64,000 nt of DNA from contig NW_004457617.1 of NCBI RefSeq assembly GCF_000313135.1, positions 935 to 64,934 on the forward strand, given 5' to 3'. Made by a program: the position numbers and the translations under genes. The DNA comes from Acanthamoeba castellanii str. Neff (taxonomy: Eukaryota > Discosea > Longamoebia > Acanthamoebidae). The notes under the pieces are model-generated. The model was given only the letters and a program-made list of their open reading frames with translations. It had not been told where the DNA came from and did not search any database. Below, one piece after another: positions 8,130 through 22,800 of the stretch. The first letter of the stretch is position 1. Each line of letters starts with the position of its first letter.

Positions 8130-9881
8130 ATGAGCTCCGTATCGACGCCTCCGCCCGTAAAACTCACATGGTCCGGGTCGGCCACCATCAAGCCTGCGGT
8201 GAAGCACTTCAACATGCCCTCTTTCAACGGTGTCACCCCCTCCGGCCCGCCCAATCTCACCATCGCCAGCCCCACCCGCGCCTTCAACCTCAACCGCTCG
8301 CCCCGCTCCCCGAAAATACTCATCTCCAGCCCCGCTACGAGCCCGACCACAAGCCGCCCAGCTACGCCCACATCCCTGTCCTTCGCGCCCATAGCCGAGA
8401 ACAGCCCGCGCCGCACGATCGAGATCGAGGCCGGCGTCGAGAGCAGCGTGGTTGTACGCGAGGAAGTGGATCGCGTGGAGCGGCACAAGGAGGAGGAGGA
8501 GGCGCGCGCCTGCGAGCTGCGCGAGCGGCTAAGGCGCGAGCAGGAGACCAGCGACGCCCTTGCGGCCATCGAATGCCTCCTTCCGGGCCTCGAGAGCGCC
8601 CCCGTCATGGCTCGTGAGCCCCCCGCGTCTACCACGCTCTACTCAGCGCCGGCAGCTCCGACCTCTGCGGCGGCGCCCGTGCGCCCCAAGGCCGACGATG
8701 CGCTACTGCGGCAGCAGCGCGAACTCGAGGCCCAGCGCGAGCAGCTGAGGCGCGAGCAGGCCGAGTGGGAGGAGATGAAGCGGGCGCAACAGGCCAAGAA
8801 CCAACGAGCCCGGGAGCTGGACCACCACCGCGAGCAGTTGCAGCGCGAGCAACAGGAGCGCGAGCAGCTCCAGCGCGAGTTGGAGGCCCAGAAGGCGCAG
8901 CTCCAGCGCGAGAAGGAGCAGTGGGAGCGACAGAAGCGGGAGATGCAGGAGAGAGAGGAGGCGGAGCTGAGGGAGAAGGAGGCCAAGGAGCGGGAGCTGA
9001 AGGAGCAGCTGAGGCGGGAGAAGGAGCAGTTGGAGAAGGAGCACCAGCAGCTCAAGCTGATGAAGGAGAAGGAAATGATTCAAGAAAAGAGAAAAGAAGA
9101 AGAAAAGGAGACCACCAAGGAGCAGCAGGTGAGGAAGGAGCAGGAGCTTAAGGAGAAGCTGCAGAAGGAGAAGGAGCAAATCGAAAAGGAACACAAGCAG
9201 ATGATGGAGAGGAGAGAGAATGAGCAGAAGAGAGCCCAAGAGTTGAAGGAGACACAGCTCAGGGAACAGCAACTGAAGGAGAAGAAGGCGCTTCAACTAC
9301 AACAGCAGCAGCAGCAACATCAGGAGAAGCAGAACAGCCAGAACGTGGGCCACGACGACGAGAATGTGAAGAATGAGGACCTGAGCCGGGAGGCCCTCAT
9401 CCAGAGGTTCATCAGGGTCATGGAGGGCATCAAGGCCACGACGGCTGGCGGCGACCTGACCTACCAGGGCGAGACGGCGGTCAAGGCGGTCATGCTCGCC
9501 CGCGACATCAGCCTGCGCGTCGACAAGCACCTCGATGACCAGGCGGCCGCCATGCCGGCCGACCTCGACGACGACACCTTTTCGTCCCTGTCCACCTCCA
9601 TGGATGATATCCGCGACGAGCTCCTCTTCGTCGCTACTACCACTGCTCGCTTCATCGCCGGCTGGAGGGTGCGTGTGTCGTGTGTCGTGTGTCGTGTGTG
9701 TCGTGTGTGTCGTGTGTGTCGCGTGTCGTGCGATGATGTAACGATGCGACGTTCTACTTACCTACAGGACGGGAAGCACGATCAGGCCGCGATCCAAACG
9801 TCGGTGGATGCCATGGCTGCGAAGGCCCTCGCGCTGCTCTCCCGCCTCTCTACCCTCGCCCACGTCCTCTCTCGCTGCTGA
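8130..9881 (+). CDS. Long coiled-coil protein
   Basis: The first in-frame ATG (8130) gives MSSVSTPPPVKLTWSG. A Ser/Pro-rich N-terminus of about 90 residues (RSPRSPKILISSPATSP) is followed by about 300 residues of almost uninterrupted heptad-like Glu/Arg/Gln/Lys sequence (REQLRREQAEWEEMKRAQ, EKEQLEKEHQQ) and a Gln run. The C-terminal domain of roughly 150 residues (LIQRFIRVMEGIKATT) looks helical and folded. One intron, 9669-9767, interrupts it in phase 0 after AGWR. The likely role is a scaffold or cytoskeletal adaptor; no named family is recognised. The minus-strand Leu-rich frame over the coiled coil is a shadow. Confidence 0.75.
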   Translation: MSSVSTPPPVKLTWSGSATIKPAVKHFNMPSFNGVTPSGPPNLTIASPTRAFNLNRSPRSPKILISSPATSPTTSRPATPTSLSFAPIAENSPRRTIEIEAGVESSVVVREEVDRVERHKEEEEARACELRERLRREQETSDALAAIECLLPGLESAPVMAREPPASTTLYSAPAAPTSAAAPVRPKADDALLRQQRELEAQREQLRREQAEWEEMKRAQQAKNQRARELDHHREQLQREQQEREQLQRELEAQKAQLQREKEQWERQKREMQEREEAELREKEAKERELKEQLRREKEQLEKEHQQLKLMKEKEMIQEKRKEEEKETTKEQQVRKEQELKEKLQKEKEQIEKEHKQMMERRENEQKRAQELKETQLREQQLKEKKALQLQQQQQQHQEKQNSQNVGHDDENVKNEDLSREALIQRFIRVMEGIKATTAGGDLTYQGETAVKAVMLARDISLRVDKHLDDQAAAMPADLDDDTFSSLSTSMDDIRDELLFVATTTARFIAGWRVRVSCVVCRVCRVCRVCRVSCDDVTMRRSTYLQDGKHDQAAIQTSVDAMAAKALALLSRLSTLAHVLSRC

Positions 9882-10009
9882 GCCCCACCCACTTATCCTT
9901 TTTTAATAGATGTAAGAAATAAATAATAGCTAATAAATGAATAAAATAAGTTTCTTTATTTCTTTGATGTCGGTGAAGGGAAGTGGAAGATGGGCATGCG
10001 GGGGCCACG

Positions 10010-11297
10010 CTACTTGTCCCTGGCCTGCTTCTTGAGGTGCTCGGCCAGCTGCTTGTTGAAGTCCCTCCGCACAAACAACACCACCGTTTGCGTAGCTGCA
10101 CCACGACCGCACACGCGCACACGCACACACGCACACACGTTGGAGCAAAGTCGAGGAAAAGGCAAAGAGTGATGAAGAGAGGAGAGGTACGGATGAGAGT
10201 TGAGTCGACGAGGGGTCGGTTCTGTCTTCGCTGCTGTCTTCGCAGCTCTCGCTCCTTGGCGGCGATGACCTCGTTCTGCTTCCGCCGCTCCTCCTCGCTC
10301 TTCGTCAGACCCGCCAGCACGCTCGTGATCGTACTCCGACTCGTCGTGCTTCGCCCCAACTGCGCCGCATTTCACCGCCAAGTGTTTGTTTGTCAGCACC
10401 GCACGCACACGACACGACACGACCGCACGACACGCACAATACGGCACACGTACGCAAAAGTCGTTGTGGAGGACGAGTTTCTCCCACTCGCGGACTCGCG
10501 GCTTCTTGCCCCTCTGGCCCTTCTTGGGCCGCTCGTCTCCCTCGCCCTCCTCCTCCTCCTTCTTGACGCCAGCGCCCTCGTCGTTGTTAAGGTGGTTGCT
10601 GCTGTCATCCTGCTCCGCTCCTTCCTCTCCCTCCTCCTCCTCCTTGTCTCCGCCTTCTTCGTTCTTCGTCTCCTTCTCTTCTTCCTCCTCCTCCTTTCGG
10701 CCGTCTTCGCTTTCGTTTTCTTCGACGCCGTCGCGGCTGCTGGCCGGCAGCAGCTCGTCTCCCGCCTTCGCAGCGCCGCCGACCTCCATCGTCGTCGTTC
10801 CGTTCTGGGCCGGCGGCTCCGCGTTGTTGGCGTCGGACTCGGCGGCGGGCTCTGGCGAGCTGGGCCTCGCCCGCTTCGCCGCCCGCTCCTCGCTATCGAC
10901 CTCGCCGGCTGATGCCAGCGATGGTGATGGCGATGGCGAAGAGGACGTAGTAGTAGAAGTGGAAGTAGAAGTAGCAGTGGTTGATGCGGCTGAGGCGTTA
11001 GAGGCGGCGGCAAAGGCCTCGTACTTGCGGCGGAACTTGGGCGGCAGGGCAGCGGGAGGCAGAGGCGTTGATGAGGACTTGGCGGGGGATATGGATGCCT
11101 CCCCTAAATTGATGAAAGAGGCATCAGAAATCTGGATCGAACAAATTGCCAAGGCTCGATCGATCGCGAAAGGAATGGAATGGGAATGCTAATTGATCGC
11201 TGATGTTCAATTCTGAATTAAGACAAAATTGAAAAGGCGCAGCGATGGTGATCTTGTTCGTACCCGTGCTCAGCGCAGGCGATGTAGCGCCCTGCAT
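10010..11297 (-). CDS. Acidic nuclear-type protein, unknown family
   Basis: Exon 1 (11297-11264) is tiny and encodes MQGATSPALST. Exon 2 (11103-10454) continues EASISPAKSSSTPLPP, a conserved-looking FRRKYEAFAAASNAS, Thr/Ser runs, a basic AAKRARP patch and a long Glu/Lys region, ending PRVREWEKLVLHNDFC. Exon 3 (10359-10191) gives LGRSTTSRSTITSVLAGLTKSEEERRKQNEVI. Exon 4 (10095-10010) ends VVLFVRRDFNKQLAEHLKKQARDK. The phases 1, 0 and 1 agree at every junction. The acidic and basic tracts suggest a chromatin or ribosome-biogenesis factor, but this is inference only. Confidence 0.65.
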
Positions 11298-11659
11298 TGT
11301 GACGATGTCTAGGCCCCCTTCAGCTTAGATCTGTTCTGCTCTTTTCGGACAAGATGGAGATTTCGAGTTCGCGCCCAATTCGACAAATCTGTTATTATTG
11401 ATAATTTAGTATTTATAATTATTTTTGATTTTGATTTTTAAAGATAAAAAAACACGAAAAAGACGAGCCGGAGTGGGGGAGTTGGCGCGCAAGAACACCC
11501 CCCCCCCCTTTGCTGTTGGCAGGTGGCTTATGATGGTTGCACGACCAAGTCTTGGTAGGCGGAGTGTGATTGGTGGTGCTCATTGGTTGGGTGCGCAATA
11601 GAAAAACTGCGCCTCTGCATCCCGCACAATCACGCCTGCACCACTTCAACGCACAAAAG
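11298..11659. promoter_or_regulatory. Divergent promoter with inverted CCAAT boxes
   Basis: 362 bp between the acidic-protein gene (-) and the glutaminase gene (+). Two ATTGG motifs (CCAAT on the minus strand) occur at about 11573 and 11584, roughly 75-90 bp before the glutaminase ATG. A run of Cs lies near 11500. No gene is seen inside. Confidence 0.4.
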
Positions 11660-15422
<3,763 letters not shown>

Positions 15423-15599
15423 CGCTATCAAAAATTAACGAAACAGTTTGGTGCCCTAAAAGTTGTTTCGTAAATTTATTTCGTCTGTTTCAAATTTACG
15501 GGGTAATCCACACCTGAAAAAGGTTCAACCCATATTCCTCCCATACAGCACAAGCGCACAACAGGACCAGACCATAAAAACCTCTTTGTTGTAACAACA

Positions 15600-17493
15600 A
15601 TGGACACCACTCCAGCGACATCGACACCCCACGCACTGTTCGCTCGTGCGGCCCAGTTTCCTGACGCCCCCGCCTACCACACCAAAGTGGGCGACTCCTG
15701 GAAGGTGTGACTTTTTCTTCCCATTATTTTTTCTTTCTTGTTGTTGTTATTATTTTGCTTTATTTTTCTGTGTCCCAATTATCACGGTCGCGCAGTAGCT
15801 TTTTCTACTTTCTACTTTTATCTAGTGTGTTGTTCAACTACTTTAGTTGTTTTTATTTCCTTTTATCGTGCTGTCGTTTTACGGCCTAACCACGTGCCAC
15901 CAACCTCAACCTCACGCCTGCGACCACACAGGGCTACACCTGGGCCGAGTTCGCGGGCCTGGTGCGGTCGGCCGCCAAGGGCCTGATCGCCCTGGGCTTC
16001 GAGCCGCTCGCCAAGACCTGCATTCTCTCCAACACCCGCCTCGTACTACTTGCTCCTCCCGCGTCTGTCTGACAGGAATCTCACACACGACACGACACGA
16101 CACGACACGACACGACACGACACGACACGCACACGACACGACACGACACGACACGACACGACACGACACGCACACGACCGCACTCACGCCACACGTCGAC
16201 GATAAATAGGAATGGGTGGCGGCTGATGTCGGCGCGATGGCGGCTGGCGGAGTGCCCAGCGGCATCTACCACACCTGCTCCGCCAAGGCACGTGATTCGT
16301 GCGCTTGCGGGTTGCACGCGCTCATTTGTAGTGAGTGTGCTCATCGTGTGTATGCTGGTGCAGGAGGTGTCGTACATCGTCAACCACAGCGAGTCGACCG
16401 TCATCTTCGTCGAGGATCGGTACACGCACACGGCACACATGACACACGACGACACACGGGCACACATGACGCACACGACGACACACACGACTGATATGGG
16501 GGAACGGCAGGGCTCAGTTCGCCAAGGTGGAGGCGGAGAAGGAGCACTTGCCCCTGCTCAAGCACGTTATCATCTTCAACGGCGAAACCGCGGGTACACG
16601 TGCGTGTCGTGTCGTGTCGTGTCGTGTCGTGTGTCGTGCGTGTCGAGCGTGTCGTGTGTGTCGTGTGCCGTTTGGGCTCGATCGAGCTAAGGGTGCGTAA
16701 TGCATATGAGCAGAGAGTCCGCTGGCCATGTCGTGGGGGGATTTCCTGGGCAGGGGCGCCGGCGTGGCCGACGACGACGTGGAGAAGCGGCTCAACGCCC
16801 TTGAGCCCACCCAGTGCGCCAGCATGATCTACACCTCCGGGTACCATCGCACACGCACGCACACACGCGCTGTTGCTAATGACAACGACAGAACGACGGG
16901 GCCGCCCAAGGCGGTGATGCTGTCGCACAGCAACCTGTCGTGGACCGCCAGCACCGCAAGCCAGGTCTTCCAGGCGCAGGCGGGCGACTGCTGCGTGGCG
17001 TTCCTGCCGCTGTCGCACATCGCCGAGCAGATGTTCACCATCCACATTCCTCCCGTCTCGGGCCACCAGGTACTCTTCCTGTTCTGCATTCTTCGTTCTT
17101 CGCTTTTCGTTTTCGTTCTTTTCGTGTTCTTTGCTCACACAAGAATGTTAACGTCAGGTTTACTTCAACGAGAGCCTGGAGAAGCTGGTGCCCACCCTGA
17201 AGGAGATCCAGCCCACACTCCTCTTCTCCCCGCCCAGGTTGGCTTTGTGCTCGCGTTGCGTGTGTTGTGCGTGCGTGTGCGTGTGCGTGTGCGTGCGTTG
17301 TGCGTGCGTGTGCGCGTGTGTCGCGCGTCGTGTGCGCGGTGCTGACACTGAAATGACGGCGACGGTTTTAGGATCTATGAGAAGCTGAACTTGGCGCTGG
17401 CCTCCAAGTTACCGCCCGGTGCCAAGCCCGACCAGCTGCCCGTCGAGGTCAAGAAATCGCTCATCGAAGCCGTCGGCCTCAGCCGCGGTACGC

Positions 17494-17543
<50 letters not shown>

Positions 17544-18857
17544 AACGCACACGCACATATGCACACGACTGCACGCGCACGCGCTGGTAAGGGAGCGCGT
17601 TCTGATGTGTCGACTACACAGCTCGCTGGGCGGTGGTGGGCGCGGCGCCCATCTCGCCGGACGTGCTGCGCTTCTTCGCCGGCCTGGGCCTCACCATCTG
17701 GGAGGTCTACGGCCAGTCCGAGGACTCCGGACCCACCTCCTGCAACGTGCCCGGCAAGGTCAAACTCGGTACGCCCCTCGTGGTGTTTCGTGTGTGCGCG
17801 TGCGTGTGCGGTGTGTGCGGTGTGTGCGGTCGTTGACCATGCCGCAGGGTCGGCGGGTCCACCCTTCCCGGGAGTGGAGGTGGCGATCGCGGAGGACGGC
17901 GAGGTGCTCGTCCGGGGACCCAACGTCTTCCTCGGCTACTACAAGGTACTCACCCTCTACCGCCACCTTAAAGACTAACCACACACGTGTGCCGCCATCT
18001 TAAAACTTCACACGCACGCAGCCAAAGACGCTACTCACTACCCCCCACATACAGGACCAGGCGGCGACGGAGGCGACGCTCAAGGACGGGTGGCTGTACT
18101 CGGGCGATCTGGGCCGGATCGACGAGGAGGGCTTCCTGCACATCACCGGCCGCAAGAAGGACATCATCATCACCGCGGGCGGCAAGAACATCACCCCGGC
18201 GAACATCGAACACGCCATCAAAGCCCACCCCCTGGTACGTGTGTGCGGTGTGTGCGGTGCATGCGTGTGCGTGTGCGGTTGACCTTAAAAGTGGACTGTC
18301 GACAGATCGGTGAGGCGATCGTGATCGGAGACAGGCGGCCTTATCTCGTTGCGCTCGTCACCCTGGACGCCGACGTCGCTGCCGTCAAGGCCAAGGAAAA
18401 GGTTTTTCCTTTCTTCCTTTCAAACGACGAGCACCGCACGCACCGCACACACACGGCATGCAACGCGTGTGCTTAGACAAACCGTGTGCGCACGCACAGG
18501 GTGTGACGCCGGCCGAGTTCGCGGCGGATGCGGGAGTGCGCGCGCTGATTGAGGCCCACATCGAGACCGTCAACGCCGACCTGGCCCAGGTGGAGACCGT
18601 CAAGCGGTTCTCCGTCCTTCCGCACCCGTTTGCCCTCGAAAGGGGCGAAGGTGCGTGCTCAACCCCCCCACACAAACACTTCACACGACTGACCCTGTCA
18701 CGGCACCACACACTCACACACACGCACAACACGACACACACATGATACACGGACAGTTACGCCCACAATGAAGCTGAAGCGCAACGTGATCCACAGCAAC
18801 TACGCCGCGGAGATCGACGCCATCTATGCCCAGCCCTTCACTCGAGCTGACGCCTGA
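15600..18857 (+). CDS. Long-chain acyl-CoA synthetase (AMP-forming)
   Basis: About 18 exons join to an adenylate-forming enzyme of the ACSL/ACSBG type, about 640 residues. It starts MDTTPATSTPHALFARAAQ. Visible motifs in order: NTRLEWVAADVGAMAAGG, YTSGTTGPPKAVMLSH (the P-loop-like A3), LPLSHIAEQM, WEVYGQSEDSGPTSCN (A5), YSGDLGRIDEEGFLHITGRKKDIIITAGGKNI (A7/A8 and fatty-acyl signature) and MKLKRNVI with the catalytic C-terminal Lys. It activates long-chain fatty acids with ATP and CoA. No signal peptide or clear TM is seen, so it is cytosolic or peripherally membrane-bound. The intron beginning at 16288 appears to use a GC donor. The gene lies 177 bp after the glutaminase stop on the same strand. 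Confidence 0.93.
16084..16172. repeat. Intronic CACGA pentamer array
   Basis: About 17 copies of a five-base unit (CACGA) with two CGCACA interruptions, in an intron of the acyl-CoA synthetase gene. Confidence 0.9.
17494..17542. repeat. (CA)n microsatellite in an intron
   Basis: About 24 CA units start seven bases after the GTACGC donor of an acyl-CoA synthetase intron. Confidence 0.93.
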
Positions 18858-19413
18858 GCTCCACCACCTGCCGCGCTTTTTGCCGGAAAGAAGCATTGTT
18901 GACCATCCCATAAAGTAGGCTTGGTCCCATGCACTGATGGTTGAAAAGGAAAGATGTTGATCCTCATCACATGTTGTGGTTTCAAAGGAAGCATGCCACC
19001 AGGCATCCAAGTGCAGTGTGTTGGGTGTGTGGCAGAGCAGTGGAACCGTGTCAGAAAGGGTCGTATCAAAAAAAGATGGTCTGTACGTGTAGCGCTTTCC
19101 ATGGTCGACAGGTCCCATTGGTTGCAGGGGGGCTTGGCTCCCTTCTCCTCAAGTTGGGCGACCACCATTGTTCAACTTGACCCTTGAGCCCCACCAACGT
19201 TACCACATCGTGATGTGCTACCAAAACGGCTCCTCTTGCTCCTGCTTGCTTCAATCTTTGCCCTCCACGCCTCAATAGTCTATGGTACCAAGACAAACCA
19301 AGGTACCCCCCTTCATCCACTGCATTGCATGACTCTTGTTCAGCAACAAGACGTTGACCTATTTGTTTGTTTGTGTTTATTTGTTTGATCAAGTCTGCTA
19401 CAGAAACGCCACC
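18858..19413. other. Intergenic region, no supported gene
   Basis: About 550 bp with lower GC than the flanking genes. A minus-strand open frame (about 18850-19118, FFDTTLSDTVPLLCH) has no recognisable homology and no supporting splice structure. It holds the 3' end of the synthetase gene and the promoter of the small Cys-rich gene. Confidence 0.4.
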
Positions 19414-19689
19414 ATGGGGATCAACAAGGAGGTAGGGGCCTACTGTGTTGACAGTTATGACTGCGGTTCATACTGCTGTGAGGGTCCTGTCTGCTGCCAG
19501 ACGGGTGAGACCTGTGCGTCGGACCAGAGCGGATGCATTCCCCCGGGCAACGACGACGATGATGGCCTGTCGACCACCAACATCGTCCTCATCGTCGTTG
19601 GTGCCTGCGCCGGCGTCGTCCTTGGTGCCGCCATTCTCTGGGTCGTGCGCAACCGCTACGGCAAGAGGCAACAGTACGACCGCGTTTGA
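19414..19689 (+). CDS. Small Cys-rich single-pass membrane protein
   Basis: The ATG at 19414 sits in an optimal GCCACCATGG context and gives 91 residues: MGINKEVGAYC, a Cys-rich module (CVDSYDCGSYCCEGPVCC then CASDQSGC; eight cysteines in this core), an acidic GNDDDDG linker, one TM segment (NIVLIVVGACAGVVLGAAILW) and a short basic tail NRYGKRQQYDRV. The Cys module should be disulfide-bonded and extracytoplasmic. A hydrophobic open stretch upstream (LTYLFVCVYLF) is in frame but has no ATG in this exon, so a spliced upstream exon supplying a signal peptide is possible. It may be a small surface protein. Confidence 0.55.
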   Translation: MGINKEVGAYCVDSYDCGSYCCEGPVCCQTGETCASDQSGCIPPGNDDDDGLSTTNIVLIVVGACAGVVLGAAILWVVRNRYGKRQQYDRV

Positions 19690-19815
19690 ACTTCCTGAAC
19701 TCTTCGAGCCCCTCAAGAGCGGCCACTCTCCTACTTGTGTGCTTGCTTTCTTTTCAGCCCAATAAACCGAAAGGTTTTTGAGCGTCTGGCCAACAAGCCG
19801 GGAGTGAGTGGCTTG

Positions 19816-22800
19816 TTACAGAGAGTCGAGCGTAGCGGCTGCGCGGACCAGATCCTCAGCGGAGGCGCGCATCTCGGCTGCCCTCTTCTCCAATAGTGCC
19901 TTGGCCTCGTCGATCACCCGCTGCGCCACCCTGTGAGCCCCACCAACCACCACAGCCGACGCGTCAGCTTCACTGCAACCAGTTCTAGAAAAAAGCGTAG
20001 CGCAGAGACGTACTCGACCGAGAAATGCGAACCGAGGCCGGCCCGTGCTACCAAGTCCTCCGCTTGCGCTTGCGCGATGGCGCGCGGCGACTGGTACCCT
20101 GCGGGCGCGTCTCGGAGTTAAAACAAAGAACGAAAATGACGTAGGCAAGAGCGAAGGCGGGGGGGGGAGTGAGCGTACCGGCTTGGAAGAGGGCGCGGGC
20201 GTGGGGCTGTTTGAGAGAGGCGAGCTCCACGAGGGGAACGAGCTCTTCCTTCACCCCGTGGAACAGCCGCGGCACGTACTTGTCCATCAGCACCGCCAGC
20301 TCCCACCACCCCATCTGCTGACAGAACACCCGCGACATGTTCGCAAAGCTCGACGCTACCGACGTCGTCCCATCGTCAGCCACACACACACCGCACACGA
20401 CACACACCACCGCACGCGCACACACGCGCACACGAACAACGACACGACACGACACGCACCTTTTTGCATGAGTTGTTGGATGGAGCCGCGGTTGACGCGG
20501 TAGCGGTCGGTGATGTCGCGCAGGGGCACCTCGCGCAGGACGTCGTGGAGGACGAGCGCGGTGAAGAACCGCTGACACACGAAGTGGCTCCGCCGGGCCT
20601 CGTCGGTGGTCGCCACCTTGCCCGTGGCCCGGGCCGACAGATAGGCCTCGCGCACCCCCACCGCGCTCCCGATCTCCTGCTTCACCGCCCCCAGCTTCTG
20701 GTACGTGTTGAACAAACTGTCGCACGTGCGCGTGCGGTCGTGCGTGTTAGCGCGTGCGTGTGCGGTCGTGCGTGCGTGTGCGGTCGTGAGAGCGTGTGCG
20801 GTCGTGAGAGCGTGTGCGGTACCCCATCCAGTCTGGTGGGTCAAGCAGGTTGCCGATGGGCGTGACGAGATAGCACAGGTGCAGCTCATCTGCAACGCGG
20901 TCCGACATCGCGCACGATGAGTTGTTGTTGTGATGTACGTGATTGGTTCGGCGTGGTCGGTGGTAGGTATCGTACCGGCTACGATGAGGCGCCTGCGCGC
21001 GTTCTCGAGTTCGTCCCGCAGCGCGAGCGCCACGAGCGGCGTCAGCCCCGAGCGCGAGGTGGCCTGCGCGAGCGGCGTAGGTTCGAGCACTTCGACCTCN
21101 NNNNNNNNNNNNNNNNNNNNCCTCGACCTCGGCCCGCGCCTCGCCGGCGCCCTCCCACGCCTCGAGCCCGCGCAGCGTGTAGGACATGAACGTGCACAGG
21201 TCGTCCGTCGTCGGCGCGTAGCGCGAGGCCAGCGCGTCCAACAGCACCCGGTGCAACGCCTCGTCCCTGTGCGCAGCGCGTGTCGTGCGGTTATGCATGT
21301 GTCGTGCGATCGCGCGTGTGCGGTGGGTGAGCGGGGCGCACCTGCATTGGCTGAGGGCGGGTGGGATGTCGCCCTGCAGGAGGGCGATGCCGCGCTGCTT
21401 GTCCTCCTTCTTGATGATGAGAATCGACTCACCGTACTCGTCCAATCCCGCCTGCAAACGTCGTCTGGCCGTCAGACGCACACGGCACACGGCACACGGC
21501 ACACGGCACACGGCACACGGCACACGGCACACGGCACACGGCACACGGCACACGGCACACGGCACACGGCACACGGCACACCGGCACACGCGCGACTGCG
21601 AGAGGGGGGAGCGTACGCGACCGGCGCGGCCCACCATCTGGAGATAGCGCGCCCGAGTCAGGAACGCATTGCCGGTGTAGGGCGCCCGGATGATGACGCG
21701 CCGGGCCGGCAGGTTCACCCCTGCGTGCGCCGATCAGATCAGACCTCACCGCACCACACGCCCGCACAGCGAAAAAGAAAAGAGAGAGAGAAAAGAAAGA
21801 AAAGGTTGCAGTACCTGCGGCGAGGGTCGATGTACAGAGCAGGACGTTGATGGCGCGCGAGCGGTAGGCCTCTTCGATGATCTCGCGCTCCTCGGTGGTC
21901 AACCCTAGTCAAACCCGTTCGCGAAGTGAGTCAGCAAAAGTCTGGTCGTAATCCGATTGGTGGTGGCGCGGTTGTGCGGTGGTACCCGAATGGTGGTAGG
22001 CCACGCCGGCCGGGAGCGTCGAGGCCAGCAGGGAGTCGACCCCACTCCCCGACGCCCTGAGACGCTGCAGGACCAACTCCCTGGCTTGCCTGACGACCAC
22101 GGCACACACGACACACGGTCATCGGTGAGTGGCACGTGATGGGCAGTGTAATTACTATTGGGCAGTACCGCAAGTCGGGGCTGGCGGGCGGCAGCGCGAC
22201 AGACAGGGTCTTGGCGCACACCTCCGTCTGTCGCTTCGTGGGGCAGAATATCAGCACGCTGTGCTGCGGAATCACCTGCAGTGGCACCACCACCACCAAC
22301 CCGATAGGGAAGACCCTCTATTAGTTGACGTGCGTTCGCGTGCGTTGTGTTGGGCTGCGTCGCATTGCATTGCAGTGTGTACCTCGGTGATGAGCGGCAG
22401 CATTTGTTCGGCGTCGTGCGAGTCGGGGTCCATCCGCCGCAGGCGGTGCCCTCTTTCATCGAACACGTGCGACCCGATCTTGATCTGTTGACGGCAAAGT
22501 CAACACTCAGCACATAGAACACGCACACGCACACGCACTACCTCACACGCACACGCACACGCACACGCACACGCACACGCACACGCACACGCACACGCAC
22601 ACGCACACGCACACGCACACGCACACGCACGACAAGCGCGGTACCATTTGTCGCAGGGGCACGGGACGAAAATCGGTGGTGTAGGTGGTGGCACGGAGCC
22701 AGCGGCCCACCTGGGGCAGGTTGCCGATGGTGGCCGACATCCCCACGATCTGGGTCGTGGGCGACAGAAAGAGCACCTTAGAGAGCAGGTGCTCCAGCGC

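Noticed and set aside
8703..9296. 197-residue Leu-rich minus-strand reading frame
   Set aside because: It is the exact shadow of the Glu/Lys/Gln coiled coil on the plus strand (CAG/GAG codons read backwards as CTG/CTC). No splice signals or homology support it.
15600..18857. Operon-like unit of glutaminase and acyl-CoA synthetase
   Set aside because: Same strand and only 177 bp apart, but this is normal spacing for the compact genome and no trans-splicing or shared pathway is evident.
19336..19413. N-terminal extension of the small Cys-rich protein as a signal peptide
   Set aside because: The hydrophobic stretch is open but has no ATG before 19414, and the Kozak context at 19414 is ideal. 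A spliced exon remains possible but is not shown.
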